A stretch of DNA of 64,000 bases, from assembly GCA_049650345.1 (NCBI GenBank), contig JBARZY010000084.1, positions 1 through 64,000 on the forward strand, in the 5' to 3' direction. Within the stretch, counting starts at the first letter, position 1. Every line of letters begins with the position of its first letter. Below are positions 45,656-55,062 of the stretch, one piece after another. The DNA is from Glaciecola sp049650345. GTDB lineage: Bacteria; Pseudomonadota; Gammaproteobacteria; Enterobacterales; Alteromonadaceae. A model generated the notes under the pieces. It was not told where the DNA came from. It searched no databases and saw nothing but the letters and a program-made list of their open reading frames with translations. A program made the translations under genes and the position numbers.

Positions 45656-47123
45656 GTTGCTGCTCACTAATTAACAACGATAAATCAAATGCATTTTGTG
45701 CCAAGGTTTGGGCTAAATTACCCACGTTACCAGCACCTTGTAAAAATACGGTATCTTGGTTTTGCAATATATCTTGCAGCACGCTGTATAAATTATGCGG
45801 TGCGCCCACATAAACCGGATCGACTTTCCCGCGTAAGCGAATAGAACGGCACAGCGCTTTGCTATCGACCCCTTCAATAGGGGATTCGCTCGCACCATAT
45901 ACATCAAGTAGTAGCAATACATCTACTTTTGATAACACTGCCACAAAGTCTTCGTATAAATCACGCGTACGAGTGTACCGATGAGGTTGATACACCATAA
46001 CCAAACGCCGCTCGGGCCAATTGCTGCGCGCTGCAGCAATAGTCATATCAACCTCTGTTGGATGATGGCCATAGTCATCTATTAGCGTAATACTTTTAGT
46101 TGCTTGCTCGGGTAATTTCACCTCGTAATCACCCAGTACTTGGAACCTTCTACCAATACCACCGAAAGACGCCAATGCACTCAAAATATGTTCGTCACTC
46201 ACCCCCTCTTCAGTAGCGATCGCTATAGAAGCTGTTGCATTTTTAACATTATGAATACCGGTTGCATTGAGCTTTACCTTAATAGGCGATAAGTTCTTAC
46301 GTACCACCGTAAACTCACACATGTTTAACCCATAACGAACATCTTGTGCATGGTAGTCGTTGCTATTGTCAGTGCCATAGGTAATGTATTTTCGTTCAAT
46401 ACGCGGGATCAGTTCTTGTACTACTGGGTCATCGCCACACAACACAGCTAAACCATAGAAAGGCAGGTTGTGTAAGAACTCCACATAAGCGGTTTTCATT
46501 TTAGAAAAGTCGCCGTCGTATGCCTCTAAATGATCAGCTTCAATATTAGTAATTACCGACATTGTAGGCTGTAAATGTAAAAACGACGCATCGCTTTCAT
46601 CGGCCTCGGCAATCAAATATTTGCTTTCGCCTAGTTTTGCATTAGTACCGGCACTATTTAATAAACCTCCAATCACAAAAGTAGGGTCTAGCTGTGCTTC
46701 AGAAAATATGGTAGAAATTAAACTAGTGGTAGTGGTTTTGCCGTGAGTTCCCGCAATGGCAATCCCATAACGAAAGCGCATTAACTCTGCCAACATTTGT
46801 GCGCGTCTTATAATCGGAATACGTTGCTCGTGCGCTTCAATAATTTCAGGATTTTGTTGATTAATTGCCGACGACACAACCAGTACATCTACAGCTTTTA
46901 AGTTTTCTTTGGTATGCCCAATATATACATTAATGCCCATTCCGGTTAAGCGTTTGGTCATAGCGCTCGCTTGCTGGTCTGAACCGCTTACTTTATAGCC
47001 TAGGTTGTGCATAACTTCTGCAATACCGCCCATTCCAGCGCCACCTATACCCACAAAATAAATATGCTCAACCGCTCGCATTTTATGTGGCTGTTGGGTC
47101 CAGTTGTTTACTTTCTGGTCCAT
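45648..47123 (-). CDS. murC: UDP-N-acetylmuramate-L-alanine ligase
   Basis: A 491-residue Mur ligase that attaches L-Ala to UDP-MurNAc. It has the UDP-binding VGIGGAGMGGIAEVMHNLGYKVSGSD, ATP loop GTHGKTTT, EADESDASFL and DDYGHHPTEV. AGGAG precedes the ATG, which follows the murG stop directly. Confidence 0.97.
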   Translation of the reverse strand: MDQKVNNWTQQPHKMRAVEHIYFVGIGGAGMGGIAEVMHNLGYKVSGSDQQASAMTKRLTGMGINVYIGHTKENLKAVDVLVVSSAINQQNPEIIEAHEQRIPIIRRAQMLAELMRFRYGIAIAGTHGKTTTTSLISTIFSEAQLDPTFVIGGLLNSAGTNAKLGESKYLIAEADESDASFLHLQPTMSVITNIEADHLEAYDGDFSKMKTAYVEFLHNLPFYGLAVLCGDDPVVQELIPRIERKYITYGTDNSNDYHAQDVRYGLNMCEFTVVRKNLSPIKVKLNATGIHNVKNATASIAIATEEGVSDEHILSALASFGGIGRRFQVLGDYEVKLPEQATKSITLIDDYGHHPTEVDMTIAAARSNWPERRLVMVYQPHRYTRTRDLYEDFVAVLSKVDVLLLLDVYGASESPIEGVDSKALCRSIRLRGKVDPVYVGAPHNLYSVLQDILQNQDTVFLQGAGNVGNLAQTLAQNAFDLSLLISEQQHD

Positions 47124-48263
47124 TTATTGTTTCTCCTGAACGCTGTTATTTGGGGTAAGTTCTATTAACACACGGGCAACTTTGGCCGTAGCATCTTGTA
47201 TGGCACAATCTTTAGCTAAACGTCCCATGTTTTGCAGTGTTGAACGGTCAGAACAAAGAGACTCCAGTAAAGCCGGTAACTGTTGTGGTAAATCTGCTTG
47301 TGCTAAAGTCACGGCTGCACCATGGCTACTCAATATATTTGCATTTTGCGTTTGGTGATCATCAACTGCAATGGGTAATGGGACAAAAATTGCAGCTCTG
47401 CCCGCACCGGCTACTTCAGCTACCGTTAATGCGCCGGCTCGGCAAATAATCAAATCGGCCCAAGCAAAATCTGCTTGCATATCGTCAATAAACTCTACGG
47501 CTTGTGCAAAAGAACAGTCGCCATAATCGTGTTCTACCTGTTGCAACTTACCCTTTCCAGTTTGATGCTTGATAGCAATCTTATGACGTATTGATAAGGT
47601 TTTTAATATTTGCGGTAAATGTTGGTTCAAAGCCAGTGCACCTAAACTACCGCCCACAATAAGGATATTGGTGTGTGTTTGAGATTCTTCGATTGGAGGA
47701 ATATCGTAAAACTCGGCTCTAATTGGGTTACCCACAAATTGGCAATGCTTCGGTGCTTTGTGCTCATGGTTTGTATTTGATAAGTTGAAACCTGTTAACG
47801 CTGCACTGGCTATTTTAGCTAAGTAGCGATTGGTCATCCCAAACACGGCATTTTGTTCATGTATTACGATGGGAATACCCAAAGTGTAAGCAGCTAAACC
47901 GCCTGGGCCGCTTGCATATCCGCCCATGCCCAAAACTACATCGGGGTGTATTTTCTGCAACAGTTTTCGTGCTTGCATCCAAGCCCGCAACAACATGAAG
48001 GGCGTGCTCAATTTAGTTATGATGTTTTTTCCGCGCACTCCTGCTATGCGAATATAATGTATGGTAAAGCCATGCTTGGGCACCAACTGGGCTTCCATTT
48101 TATCAGCCGTGCCTATCCAATGTATTTGCCACCCTAATGCCTGCATTTTATGCGCCACTGCCAAACCGGGAAAAACGTGTCCGCCTGTACCACCCGCCAT
48201 AATGACCAAGCACCTAGGGGTTGTAGAATCTTGCTGCGCAATAGTTTTGATGGGATCAGTCAT
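47124..48263 (-). CDS. murG: Lipid II synthase MurG
   Basis: A 379-residue GT28 glycosyltransferase that adds GlcNAc to lipid I on the inner membrane. MAGGTGGHVFPGLAVA is the donor-fold glycine loop, MGGYASGPGG and HEQNAVFGMTNR are lipid-acceptor motifs, and CRAGALTVAEVAGAGRAAIFVPLPIAVDDHQTQNA binds UDP-GlcNAc. I chose ATG 48263 (8-nt overlap with ftsW); two earlier in-frame codons exist. Confidence 0.97.
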   Translation of the reverse strand: MTDPIKTIAQQDSTTPRCLVIMAGGTGGHVFPGLAVAHKMQALGWQIHWIGTADKMEAQLVPKHGFTIHYIRIAGVRGKNIITKLSTPFMLLRAWMQARKLLQKIHPDVVLGMGGYASGPGGLAAYTLGIPIVIHEQNAVFGMTNRYLAKIASAALTGFNLSNTNHEHKAPKHCQFVGNPIRAEFYDIPPIEESQTHTNILIVGGSLGALALNQHLPQILKTLSIRHKIAIKHQTGKGKLQQVEHDYGDCSFAQAVEFIDDMQADFAWADLIICRAGALTVAEVAGAGRAAIFVPLPIAVDDHQTQNANILSSHGAAVTLAQADLPQQLPALLESLCSDRSTLQNMGRLAKDCAIQDATAKVARVLIELTPNNSVQEKQ

Positions 48264-49512
48264 GGACAGCCTCATCTGCAATATCGGTTTTGCTTATTTT
48301 TTCAGCTTGACGTGCTGCAGGCTTCTTTTTACTTTTAGATGACGATCGACGCAAGGCATGCACGCCATCTACTTTCAATTCAAAATCGATCCGCACTAAT
48401 AGCGCAACCGCAATAGACATGATTATTAACGATGATCCACCGTAACTCACCAGCGGCAAGGTTAAGCCTTTTGTGGGCAGCATACCTGTGCTCGCGCCAA
48501 TATTGACCGCCGTTTGTAAGCAAAACCAAATCCCAATTGCATAAGCAGTAAAAGCTTCAAAGGGACGCTGCAAACTAATGGCGGCATTGCCTAAGCGCAA
48601 GGCGGCAATAATCATATAAAACAGTAATAACAAAACGATTAATACGCCCACATACCCAAATTCTTCTGCCAATATGGCCATGATAAAATCGGTATGCGCT
48701 TCAGGCAAAAATGCTAACTTTTGCAAACTATTGCCTAGACCCTGACCAAACCATGAGCCCCTGCCATATGCCATTAGCGACTGAGTAAGTTGATAGCCGG
48801 TGCCAAATGGATCTGCCCACGGATCTAAAAATCCAATGATGCGATTGCGTCGATACTCAGAATACACAATGAGGAATACAATTGACGCAACACCGGTAAA
48901 TATTAAGCTGAAAAACTGCCACAGCTTTGCTCCGGCTAAAAACAAAAGCCCTAAAGTAGTCGTAAACATCACTATTACGGTGCCAAGGTCAGGCTGCAAT
49001 AATAACAAGCCTGCAAATAGCCCATATATAATCAGGGGTTTAAAAAAGCCGCGCATGCTTTCATTCACTTGCTCATACCTGCGCACCAAATAACCGGCTA
49101 GGTATAAAAAGAAAAATAGTTTGGCTGGTTCGGCCGCTTGCACGGTAATAGGGCCAACAACTATCCATCTGGTTGAACCATTGACCGTGCGGCCAATTAT
49201 TAAAACAGCCACTAGCATTAACAGAGCAGCAAGCATCAAATAGGGGTTTGTAGAGCGCCAAAATTGCATCGGTAAATTAAGCGTAATCATGCCTGCAAGT
49301 AAGGCTAGAACAATATAAATACCATGGCGAAGTGCAAAGTGATAAGGATTACCATGTAAGCGCTCTGCCACCGGCATTGACGCCGATGTAATAATAATGA
49401 AGCCGATTGTAAGCAAGGCTAATGCCGCTAATATAATGTTTACATTATATGTGTTAGGCGTTTTGTCATGTTGCTTTGCAAACAGTTCACTCAGTGATAA
49501 TTGCGTTGTCAT
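48256..49512 (-). CDS. ftsW: Septal glycan polymerase FtsW
   Basis: A 418-residue SEDS-family membrane glycosyltransferase that polymerises lipid II with FtsI. About ten membrane segments are seen. EPAKLFFFLYLAGYLVRR and QPDLGTVIVM are SEDS hallmarks, with the catalytic Asp expected in the AEAHTDFIMAILAEEFGYVG loop; PTKGLTLPLVSYGGSS is the family signature near the end. A basic cytoplasmic tail (RRSSSKSKKKP) follows. Confidence 0.96.
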   Translation of the reverse strand: MTTQLSLSELFAKQHDKTPNTYNVNIILAALALLTIGFIIITSASMPVAERLHGNPYHFALRHGIYIVLALLAGMITLNLPMQFWRSTNPYLMLAALLMLVAVLIIGRTVNGSTRWIVVGPITVQAAEPAKLFFFLYLAGYLVRRYEQVNESMRGFFKPLIIYGLFAGLLLLQPDLGTVIVMFTTTLGLLFLAGAKLWQFFSLIFTGVASIVFLIVYSEYRRNRIIGFLDPWADPFGTGYQLTQSLMAYGRGSWFGQGLGNSLQKLAFLPEAHTDFIMAILAEEFGYVGVLIVLLLLFYMIIAALRLGNAAISLQRPFEAFTAYAIGIWFCLQTAVNIGASTGMLPTKGLTLPLVSYGGSSLIIMSIAVALLVRIDFELKVDGVHALRRSSSKSKKKPAARQAEKISKTDIADEAVHD

Positions 49513-50879
49513 GAAGCCGAAACCTCCAACACTGCATCGGTGAATTGCTGACCGCGGTCTTGATAATTAGCAAACATATCAATACTGGCGCAAGCTGGCG
49601 CAAGCAATATTGCAGTATTGATGTGTTGGCTAATCAGCCGACTAGCATATTGATTAGCAGCCTCAACGGCCTGAGCCATCGTGCTGGCCAACTCATAACT
49701 TACGCTTAAGTCAGTAAATAAATGGGCATCTTTACCGATTAATACTAAATGCTGTACGTTATTCTCTATGCTATTTAGCAATGTGTCCATATTAGCCCCT
49801 TTACCGTCGCCTCCTGCAATAAGCACAATGGCGTCATGGCGCTTTGCTGCGTTTTCAATAGCGGCAATAGCAGCCCCCGGGTTAGTCGCTTTAGAATCAT
49901 TTATCCAGCAACAAAAAGGTTCTTTACGCACCATTTGAAAACGATGGGCTAAACCTTCATATTGATATAAAACAGATAAGACTTGTGATGGCGAAATATG
50001 CAATATTTGCATGCAAATGAGTACAACTTGCATGTTCAATAGTTGGTATTGATTTTGATGCTCAAAATTAGCCGCATGTAGTACAAGTTGATTATTAATG
50101 AATACACCATCGTTATTTTGATAACAATGATGATTTTCTTTTTGTCCGCGTGACAGTGTGGGTTTATGCAAGCCAATACTATGGGTATGCTCATGCTGCA
50201 AATCTAAAGGGTAACTCAAGGCGTCATCGCGGTTAAATATTCGATGCATAGCACCACTGTATATGCTCTGCTTGGCCTTGGCGTAATTTTCCATGCAGCC
50301 ATGACGGTCCATGTGATCAGGTGTAACGTTCAACACGCAACTAATAAGCGGATACAAATGATACGTTGATTCTAGTTGAAAACTCGATAGCTCTAAGATT
50401 ACAACATCGTAGTTGTGATCAAGCATACTTAGCGCGGGCCGACCAAAATTTCCACCTAAGCCAACCTTTAGCCCAGCGCTTTGAATTACCTTGCTCAGCA
50501 TATCAACCACAGTGCTTTTGCCATTTGAGCCAGTCACAGCAATAACACTTGCGTCATTTTCCAAAGCAAAGAGTTCAATGTCGCTAATTACCCGTTTACC
50601 AGAAGCATGATACTGTTGAATAAAGTCTTGTTGCAAGTTAACGCCCGGGCTAACAATTACCATGCTGTATGTCAGCAAGTTTGTTGATGCGTGCAAAGGT
50701 TTGAAGGTAACTCTGTCATCATGCTCATCGCAGTCAGTCAGAATGGCTTCACTATCATAAACCGTTAACGAAACGCCCTTGTTAAGTAAAAATCTTGCAC
50801 ATGCCTTACCCGTCACACCATAACCAATAATGGCAATGGTGTGTTCAGTGTAATTCGGCGCTTGTGCAATGTGTTGCAT
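49509..50879 (-). CDS. murD: UDP-MurNAc-L-Ala-D-glutamate ligase
   Basis: A 456-residue Mur ligase that adds D-Glu. The N-terminal dinucleotide-like IIGYGVTGKACARFL, ATP loop TGSNGKSTVVDML, NVTPDHMDRHG and the late NDSKATNPGA and AGGDGKGA motifs are present. It overlaps ftsW by ATGA and starts 3 nt after mraY. Confidence 0.96.
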   Translation of the reverse strand: MQHIAQAPNYTEHTIAIIGYGVTGKACARFLLNKGVSLTVYDSEAILTDCDEHDDRVTFKPLHASTNLLTYSMVIVSPGVNLQQDFIQQYHASGKRVISDIELFALENDASVIAVTGSNGKSTVVDMLSKVIQSAGLKVGLGGNFGRPALSMLDHNYDVVILELSSFQLESTYHLYPLISCVLNVTPDHMDRHGCMENYAKAKQSIYSGAMHRIFNRDDALSYPLDLQHEHTHSIGLHKPTLSRGQKENHHCYQNNDGVFINNQLVLHAANFEHQNQYQLLNMQVVLICMQILHISPSQVLSVLYQYEGLAHRFQMVRKEPFCCWINDSKATNPGAAIAAIENAAKRHDAIVLIAGGDGKGANMDTLLNSIENNVQHLVLIGKDAHLFTDLSVSYELASTMAQAVEAANQYASRLISQHINTAILLAPACASIDMFANYQDRGQQFTDAVLEVSAS

Positions 50880-50882
50880 CGA

Positions 50883-51965
50883 TTACCTCAACTTCAACGT
50901 AGCTAGGCCAACTAGCACTAAAATAATAGAAATGATCCAAAAGCGCACAATCACGCGTGGCTCTGGCCAGCCTTTTAATTCGTAGTGGTGATGAATGGGG
51001 GCCATTTTGAATATGCGCTTACCGCGTAATTTAAAGCTACCCACTTGTAAAATAACAGAGAGGGTTTCAGCAACAAAAATACCGCCCATAATGAACAACA
51101 CAATTTCTTGACGGACCAGTACCGCTAAAATGCCCAAGGTGCCACCTAAAGCCAGTGAGCCAACATCTCCCATAAATACTTGTGCTGGGTAGGTGTTAAA
51201 CCACAAAAAGCCTAAGCCTGCGCCTACTATAGCAGTGCACACAATCACTAGCTCACTGGTCATTGGAATAAACGGAATATTTAAGTAGTCAGAGAAGTTA
51301 GCATTACCTGTGGCATAAGCAAATATAGCGAAGGCGCCCGCCACTAAAATAGTTGGCACAATGGCCAAGCCATCTAATCCATCAGTTAGGTTAACGGCAT
51401 TACTTGTGCCCACAATTACAAAGTAGGTCAATACCAAATACAGCAGACCCAATTGCGGCATTACCTCTTTAAAAAACGGCACAATTAACGACGTTTCTGC
51501 TTCTAGTGTGGTAGTAGAATATAAGAAAAATGCCACACCTATTGCAATGGCCGACTGCCAAAAATACTTCCAACGGGCGATGAGCCCTTTCGGATCTTTA
51601 CGAACCACTTTTCGGTAGTCATCTACAAAACCCAAAATTCCAAAACTAACTACTACAAATAAGGTCACTAACACATATTTATTAGTGAGGTCTGCCCACA
51701 ATACACAACTGGTCAGGATAGCGGCCAAAATGAGTACACCTCCCATTGTGGGGGTGCCTGATTTTGACAAATGACTTTGCGGGCCGTCATCACGAACGGT
51801 TTGACCTATTTGCATATTTTGCAGCCAACGGATCATTTTTGGTCCGATTAAAATTGCAATTAACAAGGCGGTCAGTGTGCTCAGTATGGCGCGCAGTGTT
51901 AAGTATGACACCACGTTAAAGCCACTTTCAAATTGTGTTAGCCATTCGGCCAGCCAAATCAACAT
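50883..51965 (-). CDS. mraY: Phospho-MurNAc-pentapeptide transferase MraY
   Basis: A 360-residue, ten-helix enzyme, the same length as E. coli MraY, that makes lipid I. GTPTMGGVLI, the DD pair in FGILGFVDDYRKV, NAVNLTDGLDGLA, FMGDVGSLALGG and the C-terminal MAPIHHHYELKGWPE are all in place. It overlaps murF by 7 nt. Confidence 0.98.
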   Translation of the reverse strand: MLIWLAEWLTQFESGFNVVSYLTLRAILSTLTALLIAILIGPKMIRWLQNMQIGQTVRDDGPQSHLSKSGTPTMGGVLILAAILTSCVLWADLTNKYVLVTLFVVVSFGILGFVDDYRKVVRKDPKGLIARWKYFWQSAIAIGVAFFLYSTTTLEAETSLIVPFFKEVMPQLGLLYLVLTYFVIVGTSNAVNLTDGLDGLAIVPTILVAGAFAIFAYATGNANFSDYLNIPFIPMTSELVIVCTAIVGAGLGFLWFNTYPAQVFMGDVGSLALGGTLGILAVLVRQEIVLFIMGGIFVAETLSVILQVGSFKLRGKRIFKMAPIHHHYELKGWPEPRVIVRFWIISIILVLVGLATLKLR

Positions 51966-53407
51966 TGCTCTGGCTCCTGTAAGTTTGAGGGTCCAAAATC
52001 AAATGCACTTAAGGCATTAACGACTTGCTCCATGCGCGCGCTGCGAGAGCCTTTTACTAAAATTGTGATAGGTTCGCCCATTGCGTTTTTTGTGAGCGGT
52101 GCAATTAGTTTCACCAAAGCGTTAAACGCTTCCGTAGCATCGCTGCACGACATACCTTGATTTTGCATCGCTGAGCTAGCATGTGCGCTTAATGGGCCAC
52201 TGCTAATTAACGCATCTATGTTGTGTTGCTTAGCGTATTCACCAATTTGTTGATGATACATTGCTGCTTGATCACCTAACTCGCCCATATCACCAAATAC
52301 AAATACCTTAAAGCCTGTAAAAGTTGCCAACAAATCTATTGCCGCTTTAACCGAGCCCACGTTTGCATTGTATGTATCGTCTAACACTTTTATTTGTGAT
52401 GACACCACTTTTACCGTTAAGCGTCCAGATACACTCTGCATGGCAAACAAGCCAGCTTTTACATCGGCTAAATTGGCGCCAGCACTGATTGCCAATGCAG
52501 CACTCACTACTGCATTGCCAACATTGTGTACACCGGGCACACGCAAGCGCACCGCAACACTGCCGATGGGCGTGATTAATTCAAATTCAGCACAGCCTTC
52601 AGGATTGATTGATACATTGGCGGCATGAAAATCGCCCTTTTGGCTGTCGTATGAAAATGTCAGCACTTGTTCGGTAGCCGATTTACCTTGCCAAAATTCA
52701 TAAAATTGACTGTCATGATTTAAGATTGCAACACCAGTACTGCTTAAGCCTTTTATAATTTCGCTTTTTGCACGGGCCACACCAAATAAACTACCAAAGC
52801 CTTCAATATGTGCCGGCGCAGCATTGATAATAGTAGCCACATCGGGGCGCGCCAAGGCACAGGTGTATTCAATTTCACCTTGATGATTTGCGCCCATTTC
52901 AATAACCGCATACTCGTGATCAGTTTGTAAGCGCAGCAAGGTAAGTGGTACACCAATGTCATTATTAAAATTACCTTGGGTAGCAAGCACTTTGCCGCGT
53001 TGACTTAATATGGCGTTAACCATTTCTTTAACGGTAGTCTTGCCACTAGAACCAGTTATGCCAATGGTTTTAGGGTTGACTTTATTGCGTATTGCTTTTG
53101 CAAATAGGCCTAAAGCAATACGTGTATCACTCACCATAATGGTGGGCAATTTAATATTGGTTTTTTGACTAACAATAGCTGCAATTGCGCCTTTTTGCAG
53201 GGCAACATTTAAATAGTCGTGACCATTAAAATTAGGGCCCACCAAGGCAATAAAAATATCGCCTTTGCTAATGCTGCGAGTATCAGTACTTACACCTGTT
53301 ACATTTACGCTGCCTGAATCTTGCTGACTATCGTCGCTTAATTGTTGATTGGCCAATAATTGGCCTTGAGTTTGTTGGGCTATCCACCCTAAAGAAACTG
53401 GAATCAT
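51959..53407 (-). CDS. murF: MurF, D-Ala-D-Ala-adding ligase
   Basis: A 482-residue Mur ligase that adds D-Ala-D-Ala to UDP-MurNAc-tripeptide. GVSTDTRSISKGDIFIAL, ATP loop GITGSSGKTTVKEM, NNDIGVPLTLL, EMGANHQGEI and DDTYNANVGSVKAAIDLL are typical. It overlaps murE by four bases and mraY by seven. Confidence 0.97.
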   Translation of the reverse strand: MIPVSLGWIAQQTQGQLLANQQLSDDSQQDSGSVNVTGVSTDTRSISKGDIFIALVGPNFNGHDYLNVALQKGAIAAIVSQKTNIKLPTIMVSDTRIALGLFAKAIRNKVNPKTIGITGSSGKTTVKEMVNAILSQRGKVLATQGNFNNDIGVPLTLLRLQTDHEYAVIEMGANHQGEIEYTCALARPDVATIINAAPAHIEGFGSLFGVARAKSEIIKGLSSTGVAILNHDSQFYEFWQGKSATEQVLTFSYDSQKGDFHAANVSINPEGCAEFELITPIGSVAVRLRVPGVHNVGNAVVSAALAISAGANLADVKAGLFAMQSVSGRLTVKVVSSQIKVLDDTYNANVGSVKAAIDLLATFTGFKVFVFGDMGELGDQAAMYHQQIGEYAKQHNIDALISSGPLSAHASSAMQNQGMSCSDATEAFNALVKLIAPLTKNAMGEPITILVKGSRSARMEQVVNALSAFDFGPSNLQEPEQC

Positions 53408-55062
53408 AACGACTCCTTAGCAGAAACACCTACATTCGGCTCACTTGGGTTTAACAACTGTTGCACATAAGCTCTTTCATTATATTCGAGTTGTTGACCT
53501 AAGGTTTCCATGTAATCTTCGTGTCCCTTTCCTGCTACTAAAATCATGTCTTCATTACTACTTTGATGCCATGCGTTTGCTATGGCTTGCTTACGGTCAA
53601 TGTCAATATTAACCGAGCTTTGGTTTTGTATGCCTTCAAGAATGTCATTGATGATACTTTTGGGCGGCTCGCTTCTTGAGTTATCTTGCGTTAGCCAAAT
53701 TTCATCGGCGTATCGCTCAGCCATGGCTCCCATAATTGCCCGTTTACTGGTGTCGCGATCACCGCCGCAGCCAAATACACAAATTAATTTTCCAGAAGTG
53801 TGTGCACGCGCCGCAATTAATGCTTGTTTTAGTGCATCGGGCGTGTGTGCATAGTCTACCAATATACTGGCCTTATTACTGGCAAAAAGTTCCATTCTAC
53901 CGGCTACGCCACGTAAGTGGGGGATGGCTTTTATGATGCTGGTGAAACTTTCACCATTTGCTAGTAAAGCACAGGCACTTGCTAGCAAATTAGACACATT
54001 GAAGTGTCCAATTAACGGTAAATTAACTTCCGCTGTGCCCCAACTTGAACCCAAGGTAAACTGACTACCCTTATTTGAATACCGAATATTTTTTGCCCAG
54101 CATCCCAAGGCTTGTTCATCTTCCAACTTAGTAACCTGAGCAATAGCAAACCAATAAATGTGTTGAGTGGTATTTGCTTGCTTTGCCCAATGCTGTGATT
54201 CTTTATCATCTGCATTTAGTACTACCGTTTTTACCGACGGGACGTTTAGCAATAATCGTTTTGCATTAGCATAGTCGGCCATACTGGCGTGATAATCTAG
54301 ATGGTCTTGTGTCAAATTGGTAAATATTGCCGTTGATATAGGCAAGCCTTGTAGTCGACCTTGCTGCAAGCCATGGGATGAAGCCTCAATTACAATATGT
54401 TTAATATCTTGTTCACTTAGCTGCGCAAGATGTTTGAACATGGTCGTTACATCGGGTGTTGTATTGCGCGTAGTTGCGTATTGATGGGGGGCAAGGTGAG
54501 TCGCATCATTGCTATTTTGCCATGTATGCACCCCCAACGTACCAATACTTGCACTTTGGCGGTTACATTGCTGATACAAATTAGCACATACATTGGCTAC
54601 CGAAGTTTTCCCGTTTGTACCTGTTACTGCCAACAATTCAATATCGGGAGGTAATTGATAAAACACCGCAGCGAGTTGGGGTAACTTTCGACCAAGTTCG
54701 AATACTGCTACCACATAAGTACCCCTTGCATGATGTGGCTCAGAAACTGAAAAATGCGCTTCTGCCGAGCGCGTTTCTGCCAATACTAATTGGCAACCTT
54801 GTTGCACCGCAGTGTCTATATAATCATGACCATTTCCGGTACTTCCATACAAGGCAATAAATATTGATGAACTGTTTACCTCTCTGCTATCAATGGTAAG
54901 ATTTTGTAGCGCTTCGCTGTTGTTAAGATTGATAATGGCCTGTGTGAGCTTCGCTACAGATTCTTTCAGCGTTGATGCATGAACCCACTCTTGCTCATGC
55001 AATTCCCCGCTATGGGCAATTGCATTCACAAACGCTGAAATATTGCTGTTATCGCTTAGCAT
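53404..55062 (-). CDS. murE: MurE, meso-diaminopimelate-adding ligase
   Basis: A 552-residue Mur ligase, some 55 residues longer than E. coli MurE through an N-terminal extension and small inserts. TIDSREVNSSSIFIAL, VTGTNGKTSVANV, NLTQDHLDYH and CVFGCGGDRDTSKRAIMG are seen. The amino-acid selectivity motif, DNPR in most DAP-adding enzymes, reads DNSR (from D460), keeping the N and R that recognise the DAP carboxylate. I start at ATG 55062, overlapping ftsI by 14 nt; a codon 27 nt upstream is possible. Confidence 0.95.
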   Translation of the reverse strand: MLSDNSNISAFVNAIAHSGELHEQEWVHASTLKESVAKLTQAIINLNNSEALQNLTIDSREVNSSSIFIALYGSTGNGHDYIDTAVQQGCQLVLAETRSAEAHFSVSEPHHARGTYVVAVFELGRKLPQLAAVFYQLPPDIELLAVTGTNGKTSVANVCANLYQQCNRQSASIGTLGVHTWQNSNDATHLAPHQYATTRNTTPDVTTMFKHLAQLSEQDIKHIVIEASSHGLQQGRLQGLPISTAIFTNLTQDHLDYHASMADYANAKRLLLNVPSVKTVVLNADDKESQHWAKQANTTQHIYWFAIAQVTKLEDEQALGCWAKNIRYSNKGSQFTLGSSWGTAEVNLPLIGHFNVSNLLASACALLANGESFTSIIKAIPHLRGVAGRMELFASNKASILVDYAHTPDALKQALIAARAHTSGKLICVFGCGGDRDTSKRAIMGAMAERYADEIWLTQDNSRSEPPKSIINDILEGIQNQSSVNIDIDRKQAIANAWHQSSNEDMILVAGKGHEDYMETLGQQLEYNERAYVQQLLNPSEPNVGVSAKESL

